This document shows, one piece after another, positions 1 to 7,043 of a stretch of DNA of 64,000 bases. The notes under the pieces are model-generated. The model was not told where the DNA came from, ran no database searches, and worked only from the letters and a program-made list of their open reading frames with translations. How positions within the stretch are numbered: the stretch's first letter is position 1; each line of letters opens with the position of its first letter. A program made the position numbers and the translations under genes. Origin of the DNA: JAEYXS01 sp943367715 (GTDB taxonomy: Bacteria > Verrucomicrobiota > Verrucomicrobiia > Limisphaerales > JAEYXS01); NCBI GenBank assembly GCA_943367715.1, contig CALRJY020000031.1:1-64000 (forward strand), given 5' to 3'.

Positions 1-282
1 GTCACGTATCTTTATATTGATACGCGCCCTCGCCACGCCTAGCCCTGACCCATTCATCCTGCGCAGCCGTCCTCAAGCCCTCTTTTCAGAGCGTCTCCCT
101 TCGTGGTAATGACGAGGGTTTTGAAGTGGCTGGCGAGGGTTTGGTCTGGTGAGGGTGGACTGGTTGCTAAAGTACCGCAGGACAGGAGGCAATCGCGTAG
201 GAAACATAAAACGGATCAGACGGGAAGGCGCGCTTCGGGGGAATGTAGAATCAGGAATTGAGAAGGAAGAAAAAGACAGGGA

Positions 283-362
283 AACGTTCGACATCCAACT
301 TCCAACGCTCAACGTTCAGAGTTGGGGGAATAGGTCTTATAGGTCGAATAGGACTTATGGGA
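283..362. repeat. Two adjacent dispersed-repeat motifs
   Basis: Bases 283-318 consist of reiterated short words of the form CATCCAAC / TTCCAACG / CTCAACGTTC. Read on the minus strand they give the peptide pattern LNVERWKLDVE, and related words recur at 19965-20000, 59043-59072 and 61638-61675. Directly after it, 328-362 holds iterated TATAGGTC / AATAGGAC / TTATGGGA words (peptide PIRPIRPIPP on the minus strand). Both look like non-coding interspersed repeats of the sort that give spurious proteins in Verrucomicrobia annotations (recollection, not searched). Confidence 0.6.
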
Positions 363-524
363 TTGATAGTGAAATTGAGCTGAAATTGTCTGTTGACCGC
401 AGGGGAAAAGGGTTGGTAGTGTTCGCGCCCGATGCTTTTGCGGACCATGGTAGCTTTGCCGGTCAGCGTAGTCGTAGCCGACTAACGCGGCCCGAGGCTT
501 TTGGTCCCAAATGCTCGCAGGCCG

Positions 525-556
525 CCCGCAATTCCCCTCACGGGATGCGGGTTTTT
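525..556 (+). terminator. Terminator or attenuator hairpin upstream of ilvN
   Basis: CCCGCA (525-530) pairs with TGCGGG (546-551). The inner part can extend with bulges (TCCC against GGGA), and five T residues follow at 552-556. The hairpin lies about 100 bases before the ilvN ATG, so it could end an upstream transcript or act as an attenuator for the branched-chain operon. I saw no leader peptide rich in Leu/Val/Ile codons and no T-box core, so plain termination is the simpler reading. Confidence 0.5.
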
Positions 557-657
557 AGTTTTGGCAGGGCAAGCATCGACCAGAAGCGTTCATCGGGCAG
601 AAGAAGTTCTGACGACGGCGTTTGAGCAGCAGCGGTAAGCAGCAGGTATCTGTAGAT

Positions 658-1131
658 ATGCGACATATCATTTCCGTGTTGGTGGAGAACAAGTTCGGCG
701 TGTTGACGCGGGTGACGGGCCTTTTCAGCGGCCGCGGTTACAACATCGACACTCTGAACGTCGGTCCGACCCAGGATCCGGCCAAGTCCCAGATGACGAT
801 CGTGACGCGGGGCGACGAAGCCACCGTGGAGCAGATCGTGAAACAGCTTAACAAGCTGGTGAACGTGCTGGCGGTGTATGACTTCAAGGATGATGAATAC
901 ATCGACCGGGAACTGGTACTCGTCAAGGTCGCGGTGGACTCCAAGGCGCGCGCCGAGGTGATGCAGATCACGGATATCTTCCGCGCGAAGATCGTGGACG
1001 TGCAGGCCGCGACGCTCACCATCGAGATCACGGGCAATGAATCCAAGGTGGAGAAGTTCATCGAGTTGATGGGCAACTTCGGCATCAAGGAGCTGGCGCG
1101 GACGGGCAAGATCGCGCTGCGTCGTAACTAA
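658..1131 (+). CDS. ilvN: Acetolactate synthase small (regulatory) subunit
   Basis: Regulatory subunit of acetohydroxyacid synthase, the first common step of valine, leucine and isoleucine synthesis. In this family it activates the catalytic IlvB subunit and mediates valine feedback. The N-terminal ACT domain is clear: IISVLVENKFGVLTRV, then FSGRGYNIDTLNVGPTQDP, where small molecules bind at the ACT dimer interface. A C-terminal half follows (YIDRELVLVKV through GIKELARTGKIALRR). An upstream TTG at 622 is also open, but the ATG at 658 fits the family start and gives the usual length of 157 residues. ilvC follows after 44 bases, so co-transcription is likely. The partner ilvB is not in the window. 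Confidence 0.93.
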   Translation: MRHIISVLVENKFGVLTRVTGLFSGRGYNIDTLNVGPTQDPAKSQMTIVTRGDEATVEQIVKQLNKLVNVLAVYDFKDDEYIDRELVLVKVAVDSKARAEVMQITDIFRAKIVDVQAATLTIEITGNESKVEKFIELMGNFGIKELARTGKIALRRN

Positions 1132-1175
1132 CGGATCAATCAATCAACCACTCAATTTAAACAGTCAGAAATATT

Positions 1176-2198
1176 ATGGCAAAAGTCTATACGGATAAGG
1201 ACGCTGATTTAGGCGTGTTCAAAGGTAAAACGCTCGCGGTGCTGGGCTTCGGTTCCCAAGGCCACGCGCATGCGTTGAATCTCAAAGAGAGCGGCTGCAA
1301 GGTCATCATCGGCCTGTACGAAGGCAGCAAATCCATCGCCGTGGCGAAGGAAAAGGGTTTCGAGGTCTTCACGACGGGTGAAGCAGTGAAGCGCGCGGAC
1401 GTCATCATGGTGGCGATCCCGGACACGAAGCAGCCTTCCGCTTACGAGAAGGACATCGCGCCGAATTTGACCAAGGGCAAGACGCTCCTGTTCAGCCATG
1501 GTTTCTCGATCCATTACAAGACGATCGTCCCGCCGAAGGATGTGAACATCATCCTCGTGGCGCCGAAGGGCCCCGGGCACATCGTGCGCCGTCAGTACAC
1601 GGAAGGCAAAGGCGTGCCGTCCCTGATCGCGATCTATCAGAACCCGGGCAAGGACGCGAAGAAGGTCGCGCTGGCTTGGGCGAAGGGTATCGGCGGCACC
1701 CGTGCGGGTGTGCTCGAAACGAGCTTCAAGGAAGAGACGGAAACGGACTTGTTCGGCGAACAGACGGTGTTGTGCGGCGGTTGCAGCGCCTTGGTGCAAG
1801 CCGGCTTCGAAGTGCTCGTGGAAGCGGGTTACTCCCCGGAGATGGCTTACTTCGAGTGCTTGCATGAGCTGAAGCTGATCGTGGACTTGATGAACGAATC
1901 CGGTGTGAGCGGCATGCGCTTCTCGATCTCGGAGACGGCCAAGTGGGGTGATGTGTCGGTCGGTCCGAAGATCATCGACGCGAGCGTGAAGAAACGCATG
2001 AAGCAGGCGTTGAAAGAGATCCAGAACGGGAAGTTCGCGAAGGACTGGGTCGCGGAATACAAGGGCGGCTACAAGCGCTATAACGCGCTGCTGAAGGCGG
2101 GCGAGAAGCATCCGATCGAGAAGACCGGTGCCAAGCTGCGCTCCCTGATGCCATGGATGCAGAAGCGGACGATCAAGGGCGCCCAGGCGTCTTACTAA
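1176..2198 (+). CDS. ilvC: Ketol-acid reductoisomerase
   Basis: Converts acetolactate or acetohydroxybutyrate to the dihydroxy acids of valine and isoleucine synthesis, using NAD(P)H and Mg2+ in the cytoplasm. The N-terminal Rossmann motif is LGFGSQGHAHALNL, followed by the knotted helical domain with the metal-binding ETDLFGEQTVLCGG motif and the ECLHELKLIVDLM helix. At 340 residues it is the short class I form. It lies 44 bases after ilvN and is followed by a strong intrinsic terminator at 2219, which closes a two-gene ilvNC unit. Confidence 0.97.
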   Translation: MAKVYTDKDADLGVFKGKTLAVLGFGSQGHAHALNLKESGCKVIIGLYEGSKSIAVAKEKGFEVFTTGEAVKRADVIMVAIPDTKQPSAYEKDIAPNLTKGKTLLFSHGFSIHYKTIVPPKDVNIILVAPKGPGHIVRRQYTEGKGVPSLIAIYQNPGKDAKKVALAWAKGIGGTRAGVLETSFKEETETDLFGEQTVLCGGCSALVQAGFEVLVEAGYSPEMAYFECLHELKLIVDLMNESGVSGMRFSISETAKWGDVSVGPKIIDASVKKRMKQALKEIQNGKFAKDWVAEYKGGYKRYNALLKAGEKHPIEKTGAKLRSLMPWMQKRTIKGAQASY

Positions 2199-2218
2199 GA
2201 TCATCGCAGGAGGAATTC

Positions 2219-2254
2219 AAAAGCCGTCCGCTTCACTGCGGGCGGCTTTTTTTT
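2219..2254 (+). terminator. Intrinsic terminator after ilvC
   Basis: A near-perfect 13-base stem (2219-2231 with 2238-2250, one G-T wobble) with the loop TTCACT. The A-rich start and the following run of eight T residues are those of a classic Rho-independent terminator about 20 bases past the ilvC stop. It separates the ilv unit from the secreted-protein gene at 2301. Confidence 0.9.
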
Positions 2255-2300
2255 GTTGGAGGGGCGAAACCGGTGCGCTTGAGCGGTGTTTAATTGACTG

Positions 2301-2768
2301 ATGATAGAGATGTTTAAGGCGGGGCGTTTGGTGGCGTTGATGCTGGTTGTGGGAACTGGCGCAGCGCAGGCGGGGCATCCCTACGAGCAAATCGCGGAGA
2401 AGAACGCGTTTGGCCTGAAGGCAGCACCGGTAATCGAACCCAAGATCGTGCCGGTACCGGTGGCGCCACCATCGGATGTTACTCTGACCGGGATGGCCTC
2501 GGTGGCCGGCAAGAAACAAGTTTTCTTGAAGATGGTTGTGCCGGGGGAGAAAGACGCCAAATACCTGCGGTTGGGTGAGTTGGAGCGGGATGGGGGTATC
2601 GAGGTGCTGGAGATCGATTTGAAGAACGAACGGGTGCGTCTCAAGCATAACGGACAGCCGATGGTGATGACCTTTGCCACGCATGGTGCGAAGGCGGGTT
2701 CAACACCGGTAGCGGCCAAGCTGCCGCCCGTGCCGGTAATGGTTGATATGAAGCAGGTTAGGCCTTAA
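2301..2768 (+). CDS. Secreted protein, paralogue of its downstream neighbour
   Basis: Unrecognised small exported protein of 155 residues. The N-terminus has a signal peptide ending near AAQA (residues 21-24). The mature start HPYEQIAEKNAFGLK is nearly repeated in the next gene as NPYADIAVRNAFGLK. The core LTGMASVAGKKQVFLKMVVPGEKDAKYLRLGE...GIEVLEID...VRLKH also matches the neighbour closely. The arrangement (RNPFGL-like start, proline linker, LTG beta-domain) recalls the homology region of type II secretion GspC/PilP proteins, but that is a fold-level guess. The pair probably arose by tandem duplication. It starts about 50 bases after the ilvC terminator. Confidence 0.75.
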   Translation: MIEMFKAGRLVALMLVVGTGAAQAGHPYEQIAEKNAFGLKAAPVIEPKIVPVPVAPPSDVTLTGMASVAGKKQVFLKMVVPGEKDAKYLRLGELERDGGIEVLEIDLKNERVRLKHNGQPMVMTFATHGAKAGSTPVAAKLPPVPVMVDMKQVRP

Positions 2769-2876
2769 GCAAAGGGTTCATTTTTCTTAAACGGACGTCT
2801 TTCCTTTTGGAGAGGAGGCATGTATATTACACAACTGAAGCCAGATAGCGGTGTTAACGTGTAAAGCGAAGTTCCT

Positions 2877-3695
2877 ATGCGACCATTTATCAACCGGGCC
2901 GTAACGATTGTTTCCGCCAGCACTTTGATGCTGGGGGCGACGGTGGCATTGGGAGTAGAAGACACCGGCAACCCATACGCGGATATCGCCGTGCGGAACG
3001 CGTTCGGGCTGAAACCACCGGAGCCGCCCAAGGCACCGGAACCGCCGAAGGTTGAGCAAGCCCCCTCGAATATCAATTTGACCGGACTTAGTTCCATCAA
3101 CGGCAAGAAGCAGGTTTACCTGAAGGTGACCGTGCCGGGAGAAAAAGAACCGCAATACATGAGGTTGGCCGAGAACGAGCGGCAGGGGGCGATTGAAATA
3201 ACGGAAATCATTTCCAAGAGTGGCCGGGTCCGGATCAAGAACGCCGGGGTGCCTTCGGAGCTTTCTTTTGAAAAAAATGGCAACCCTTTCGCGGCTGCAG
3301 CACCGCAAACGCCCATTATTCCCGGACGTCCGCCCGGAATGCCCGGTGGTGTTCCGCCGGTCCCTGGAGCAGCACCGGCGGCCAATAATCCCGTGGGCGG
3401 AGCTGTCAGTTCAGCCTTGCCGGTGGCCCCGAATAATTCTGCCATCGGCCAGCCTCGCCCTGTTAATTCGACGACGATTTCACCGGCAGCGCAACCCAAC
3501 CCTGGCACGGGCACGCGGTCCATTCCGTCGCGTCCTTTGCGGGTAAACCCGAATGGTGGTGGAGCCAGCTATGACGCGCCTCCGGCTCCGAATATCAATC
3601 CGGCAGCCCAAACGCTTCAGATAGAGGTCAGTCGCGTTACACAACCTCCTGATTTTCCTCCGCTGCCACCAACACCGCTGTCGCAGCAGAATTAA
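2877..3695 (+). CDS. Secreted proline-rich protein, paralogue of upstream gene
   Basis: A 272-residue exported protein whose first ~135 residues match the preceding gene: signal peptide, NPYADIAVRNAFGLKPPEPP, then INLTGLSSINGKKQVYLKVTVPGEKEPQYMRL and an EITEI...GRVRIKNAG beta-rich core. It adds a long low-complexity tail (about 140-272) of Pro, Gly, Asn and Ala that ends in PPDFPPLPPTPLSQQN, likely an unstructured periplasmic or envelope linker. As with its neighbour, similarity to GspC/PilP-type domains is possible but unproven. It converges on marC, with 12 bases between the stop codons and no clear terminator. Confidence 0.75.
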   Translation: MRPFINRAVTIVSASTLMLGATVALGVEDTGNPYADIAVRNAFGLKPPEPPKAPEPPKVEQAPSNINLTGLSSINGKKQVYLKVTVPGEKEPQYMRLAENERQGAIEITEIISKSGRVRIKNAGVPSELSFEKNGNPFAAAAPQTPIIPGRPPGMPGGVPPVPGAAPAANNPVGGAVSSALPVAPNNSAIGQPRPVNSTTISPAAQPNPGTGTRSIPSRPLRVNPNGGGASYDAPPAPNINPAAQTLQIEVSRVTQPPDFPPLPPTPLSQQN

Positions 3696-3707
3696 ACGGC
3701 GGACAGG

Positions 3708-4346
3708 TTACTTGGCAGCGGTCTGTCCCATGATTTCCTGAACCGCGTTGATAAGGAATTGGAACGCGATCGCCGCGAGCAAAAGTCCCATCAAACGCTG
3801 GACAATCTTCAAAATCAGCGGGCTCAGACGTTTCGCCCCATGCGCCGCCCAGCGCAAGATCAGGTAAGCGGCAAAGCAGACCACCGCGATCACGAAAAAG
3901 AGACCGATCTGCTGGGAGAATCCTTCCGCCCTCCCTTGTAATAGCATGGTCGTGGTAATGCTACCAGGCCCGGCCAGCATGGGAATGGCCAGGGGCGTGA
4001 TGGCGATGTCATCCTTTGCCATACCCGCTTCAGCTTCTTCCTGGCTCTCCTGAACTTGGGAACGTTTCGCCTTTAACATGTCCAAGGCGATCAGCAGCAG
4101 CACCACGCAGCCGGCCATCTGGAACGCGGGAAGGCTGATACCGAGGAGCTTGAAAACCCATTTGCCACCGAGCGCGAAAACCATCAGCACCACAGCCGCG
4201 AGCATAGTGGCCATACGGGCCATGCGCACGCGCTGCTCCACCGTGTCCTTCGGTGTCATCGCGAGGAAGAGCGGGACCAGTCCCACCGGGTCCATGATGA
4301 CAAAGAGGGAGCTGAGCGCGAGCAGCAGGTATTCGGAAATGCTCAT
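3708..4346 (-). CDS. MarC-family integral membrane protein
   Basis: A 212-residue protein with about six hydrophobic segments and the family landmarks: LLALSSLFVIMDPVGLVPLFLAMTP near the N-terminus, ITPLAIPMLAGPGSITTTML in the middle and QRLMGLLLAAIAFQFLINAV near the end. MarC/YchE-type proteins sit in the inner membrane; their transport role is unsettled and the old antibiotic-resistance link was withdrawn. The start overlaps the stop of the upstream gene by four bases (ATGA at 4343-4346), so it is the last gene of the minus-strand run that begins at argA. Confidence 0.9.
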   Translation of the reverse strand: MSISEYLLLALSSLFVIMDPVGLVPLFLAMTPKDTVEQRVRMARMATMLAAVVLMVFALGGKWVFKLLGISLPAFQMAGCVVLLLIALDMLKAKRSQVQESQEEAEAGMAKDDIAITPLAIPMLAGPGSITTTMLLQGRAEGFSQQIGLFFVIAVVCFAAYLILRWAAHGAKRLSPLILKIVQRLMGLLLAAIAFQFLINAVQEIMGQTAAK

Positions 4347-5671
4347 GCCATGCAGGGCGCGAGGATCGCGTCGTCCATGCCGTGGATGATTTTCTTGTCC
4401 GCCGGACAGATCGTGGCGAGAGCACCACCGAGCTGCGTCCGGGCGGCATCACCATCACCATGGACAAAATAGTACGGGCACAACCGCACCCGGCCATTCA
4501 TAACGTGCACTGCGTTGGCCTTGAAATCAAACCACCTGGCCTCAACCGTCTTGGGCTTGTGGTAACGCTGGAGGATGAACGGATTTTTCTCCGCGGAATT
4601 GATCGCCTGATCCACAGCAGCGCTCCAATCCGCCACGGACATATCACTGCCGAGTGACACACCGCGCGCGCCCCAAGCGTTTTCCGAGAAGCCGGAGACT
4701 TTCAGGATCAAATCGCGTTCTTTCTGTGAAAGCGTCTTGAGCTGCTGCCAGTCCGTGAGATTCAGTTCCGGGAAAGCGCCGTTTGGCGGCAAGGGCGTCG
4801 GGTCGATGATCCAGGTGTAAGGGACGATCTGGAGCAATTGCTTGAAGAAGCTTTCGCCCAATTGCTGCAGCCAGAAGGGGCGCAGATTGCGATTCCACAA
4901 CAGGGCCAGCGTGAGCTTTTCTTCGAGGAAGGTCTTCGGTGGTGGCGTCAGTCGGATCTGCTTCTCCTGTGCTAACGCAAAGAGTGTCTTGGCCGCAGGG
5001 ATATTCGCCAGGTCGAACATCTCGAAGAAGCGATACACCGCTTCACCTTCTTTGATGTCCGTGAAAGACGCGTCAACCACGTGGAAGCGTTCGCCCATTT
5101 GCGCAGCCAGCCAGCGCATCTCCGGACGATACGTGGCGGATTCTTCCGACACCATCAGATGAACTTTCTTTGCAGCACCGAAGATGCCACGAAAACCCTC
5201 GATCATCCCATTCGCACCACCGAGCACGTTAAAGCCAGCTTGCGCATAAGATTGATTCAACCATCCCGTGAGACCCACACCACCGGGCACACTATCCAGT
5301 TCACTCGCGGCGAAACCTGTTTCCGTGAGGAGCAGATCAGGACGGATCACCCGCGGCAGTTCGCCCTTCAGTGCAGCGGAGCGTTGTAGTTCGATGAGGT
5401 CCGCCGGTTTGCCGCGCTCGAGCCAGTCGGCGACCCATGCCGGTTGCTTGCCATCCACGCTTTGGCGATACAGCAGATTGAGCGCGCGATAGAATTGCAG
5501 GAACACGCGTCCCAGCTTGTCGACACGGCCCACCACGTCTTCGCCCAGAGCGAATGGCTGCGTGGCGCAGCGCCAAGTCTCACCCGCGAACAGACCTTCG
5601 GAGGGCAGGGCGGCACGGACGGATTGGGCAACCACTTCCGGTGCGGGCGGAGCAGCAGGCGAAGCATTCAT
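4343..5671 (-). CDS. ATP-grasp-like protein of unknown substrate
   Basis: A 442-residue cytoplasmic protein with no family I can name. The C-terminal third reads like an ATP-grasp core: LILKVSGFSENAWGARGV (nucleotide-binding Lys and Gly-rich loop), about 25 residues later NPFILQRYHKP, then EARWFDFKANAV and GRVRLCPYYFV. This is similar in order to circularly permuted ATP-grasp enzymes that make amide bonds to glutamyl compounds. The middle contains GGVGLTGWLNQSY and HLMVSEESATYRPEM. It begins four bases after proA and overlaps marC by four bases, so translational coupling is likely. A role with glutamate-derived metabolites is inference from the neighbours. Confidence 0.65.
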   Translation of the reverse strand: MNASPAAPPAPEVVAQSVRAALPSEGLFAGETWRCATQPFALGEDVVGRVDKLGRVFLQFYRALNLLYRQSVDGKQPAWVADWLERGKPADLIELQRSAALKGELPRVIRPDLLLTETGFAASELDSVPGGVGLTGWLNQSYAQAGFNVLGGANGMIEGFRGIFGAAKKVHLMVSEESATYRPEMRWLAAQMGERFHVVDASFTDIKEGEAVYRFFEMFDLANIPAAKTLFALAQEKQIRLTPPPKTFLEEKLTLALLWNRNLRPFWLQQLGESFFKQLLQIVPYTWIIDPTPLPPNGAFPELNLTDWQQLKTLSQKERDLILKVSGFSENAWGARGVSLGSDMSVADWSAAVDQAINSAEKNPFILQRYHKPKTVEARWFDFKANAVHVMNGRVRLCPYYFVHGDGDAARTQLGGALATICPADKKIIHGMDDAILAPCMA

Positions 5672-5675
5672 AACC

Positions 5676-6962
5676 TTAGGAACGTATCTGCCCCGTTCCG
5701 ATCCCGATCCATTTGTAAGTCGTCAATTCATCCAGACCCATCGGCCCGCGTGCGCCGATCTTGTCCGTGCTGATGCCGATCTCCGCGCCCATGCCGAACT
5801 CGCCACCATCCGTGAAGCGCGTCGAAGCGTTCCAGTAGACGGCAGCAGAATCCACTTCATCCAGGAAACGATTCGCATTGGCGACGTTGCCCGTGATGAT
5901 GCTGTCCGAATGGGCGGAACCGTAATGATTGATGTGTTTGATGGCTTCACCCACACCATCAACGATGCGCACGTTCAGAACGTAGTCGTTATACTCCGTG
6001 AAATAATCGGCATCTGTGACGTCCTTCAACTTCGTATCAGGCGCTGTCGCGTTGCCGTTCAAAGTGCTGCGGGTGGCAGTATCCACGCGGAGTTCCACAT
6101 TCTTGTTCCAAAGGAGCTTGGCCATCGCGGGGAGGAATTTCGGGGCGATTTCTTTGTCCACCAGCAACGTCTCCATCGCATTGCAGACGGAAGGACGCTG
6201 CACCTTCGCGTTCATGGCGATCTCTTCCGCCATCGTCAGGTTTGCATCACGATCCACGAACACATGGCAGACACCCTTGTAGTGCTTGATGACCGGCACC
6301 TTGGAGCATTCAGTCACGGCGCGAATGAGTCCTTCGCCGCCACGAGGCATGCAAAGGTCCACATATTGCGTGAGCGAAAGCAGGATGGGGATCGCTTCAC
6401 GATCCGGTACGGGCACCACTTGGATGGCGTGCTCGGGGAAATGGGGAATCGTTTTCTTGGCCGCTGCGACCATCACATCGCTGATGAGGCGATTCGAGTT
6501 CAGCGCTTCCTTGCCGCCGCGCAGGATGGTCGCGTTGCTCGTCTTGAAGCACAGGCTCGCAGCATCCGCAGTGACGTTCGGCCGGGATTCGTAAATGATG
6601 ACGACAACACCAATCGGCGTGGCGACCTTCTTGAGCTTGAGACCGTTCGGGCGATTACGTTCATCCAGCAGACGGCCAACCGGGTCGGGCAGGGCGGCGA
6701 CTTCGCGTAGGCCTTGGGCCATTGACTTGATGCGTTTATCGTCCAGCTTCAGGCGTTCCAGCATCGCGCCGGAAAGGCCCAGTTGCTGGCCTACGATCAT
6801 GTCTTTGGCATTCGCTGTTTTCAGCGCTTCTCCTTGCTGCTCAAGGGCATCCGCCATCGCCAGCAGGCAGCGATTCTTCTCGTCCGTGGTCAGCTTGGCC
6901 AGTTCGCGCGAGGCGGCCTTGGCTTGCTGGGCCAGTTTCGTCATTTGCTCCGTCAAACTCAT
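5676..6962 (-). CDS. proA: Gamma-glutamyl phosphate reductase
   Basis: Second step of proline synthesis: NADPH-dependent reduction of gamma-glutamyl phosphate to glutamate semialdehyde. It has the aldehyde-dehydrogenase fold at the usual length of 428 residues. The nucleotide-binding half holds PIGVVVIIYESRPNVTADAASLCFKTSNATILRGGKEA. The catalytic cysteine is C260 in RPSVCNAMETLLV, and the C-terminus has the conserved FGMGAEIGIST and HARGPMGLDELTTYKW-type sequence. proB is not in the window. The gene lies 81 bases after the PQQ-propeller gene and 4 bases before the ATP-grasp-like gene. Confidence 0.96.
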   Translation of the reverse strand: MSLTEQMTKLAQQAKAASRELAKLTTDEKNRCLLAMADALEQQGEALKTANAKDMIVGQQLGLSGAMLERLKLDDKRIKSMAQGLREVAALPDPVGRLLDERNRPNGLKLKKVATPIGVVVIIYESRPNVTADAASLCFKTSNATILRGGKEALNSNRLISDVMVAAAKKTIPHFPEHAIQVVPVPDREAIPILLSLTQYVDLCMPRGGEGLIRAVTECSKVPVIKHYKGVCHVFVDRDANLTMAEEIAMNAKVQRPSVCNAMETLLVDKEIAPKFLPAMAKLLWNKNVELRVDTATRSTLNGNATAPDTKLKDVTDADYFTEYNDYVLNVRIVDGVGEAIKHINHYGSAHSDSIITGNVANANRFLDEVDSAAVYWNASTRFTDGGEFGMGAEIGISTDKIGARGPMGLDELTTYKWIGIGTGQIRS

Positions 6963-7043
6963 ATCAGGGCGCTACAATAAGCACATGATTTCGGAAAAGC
7001 GAGGGGTGAAGTTTGGGGATTGGTCGACCTCCCCAAGTCCTAA

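Larger units (their letters stand above)
1..657. other. Non-coding leader upstream of ilvN
   Basis: No convincing gene lies here. The open frames have arginine- and serine-rich compositions unlike any family I know and run through dispersed repeats. What can be seen is a repeat zone at about 283-362 and a terminator-like hairpin at 525-556. An ilvB gene, which usually precedes ilvN directly, is not in this stretch, so it must lie at least 650 bases upstream or elsewhere. Confidence 0.6.

Noticed and set aside
149..625. Open frame of 158 codons on the plus strand before ilvN
   Set aside because: It crosses the repeat zone and the terminator-like hairpin, and its composition (Arg/Ser-rich, no motif) is that of a chance frame.
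1209..2204. 331-codon antisense frame over ilvC
   Set aside because: Shadow of the highly biased third positions of ilvC; His/Arg/Leu-rich with no motif.
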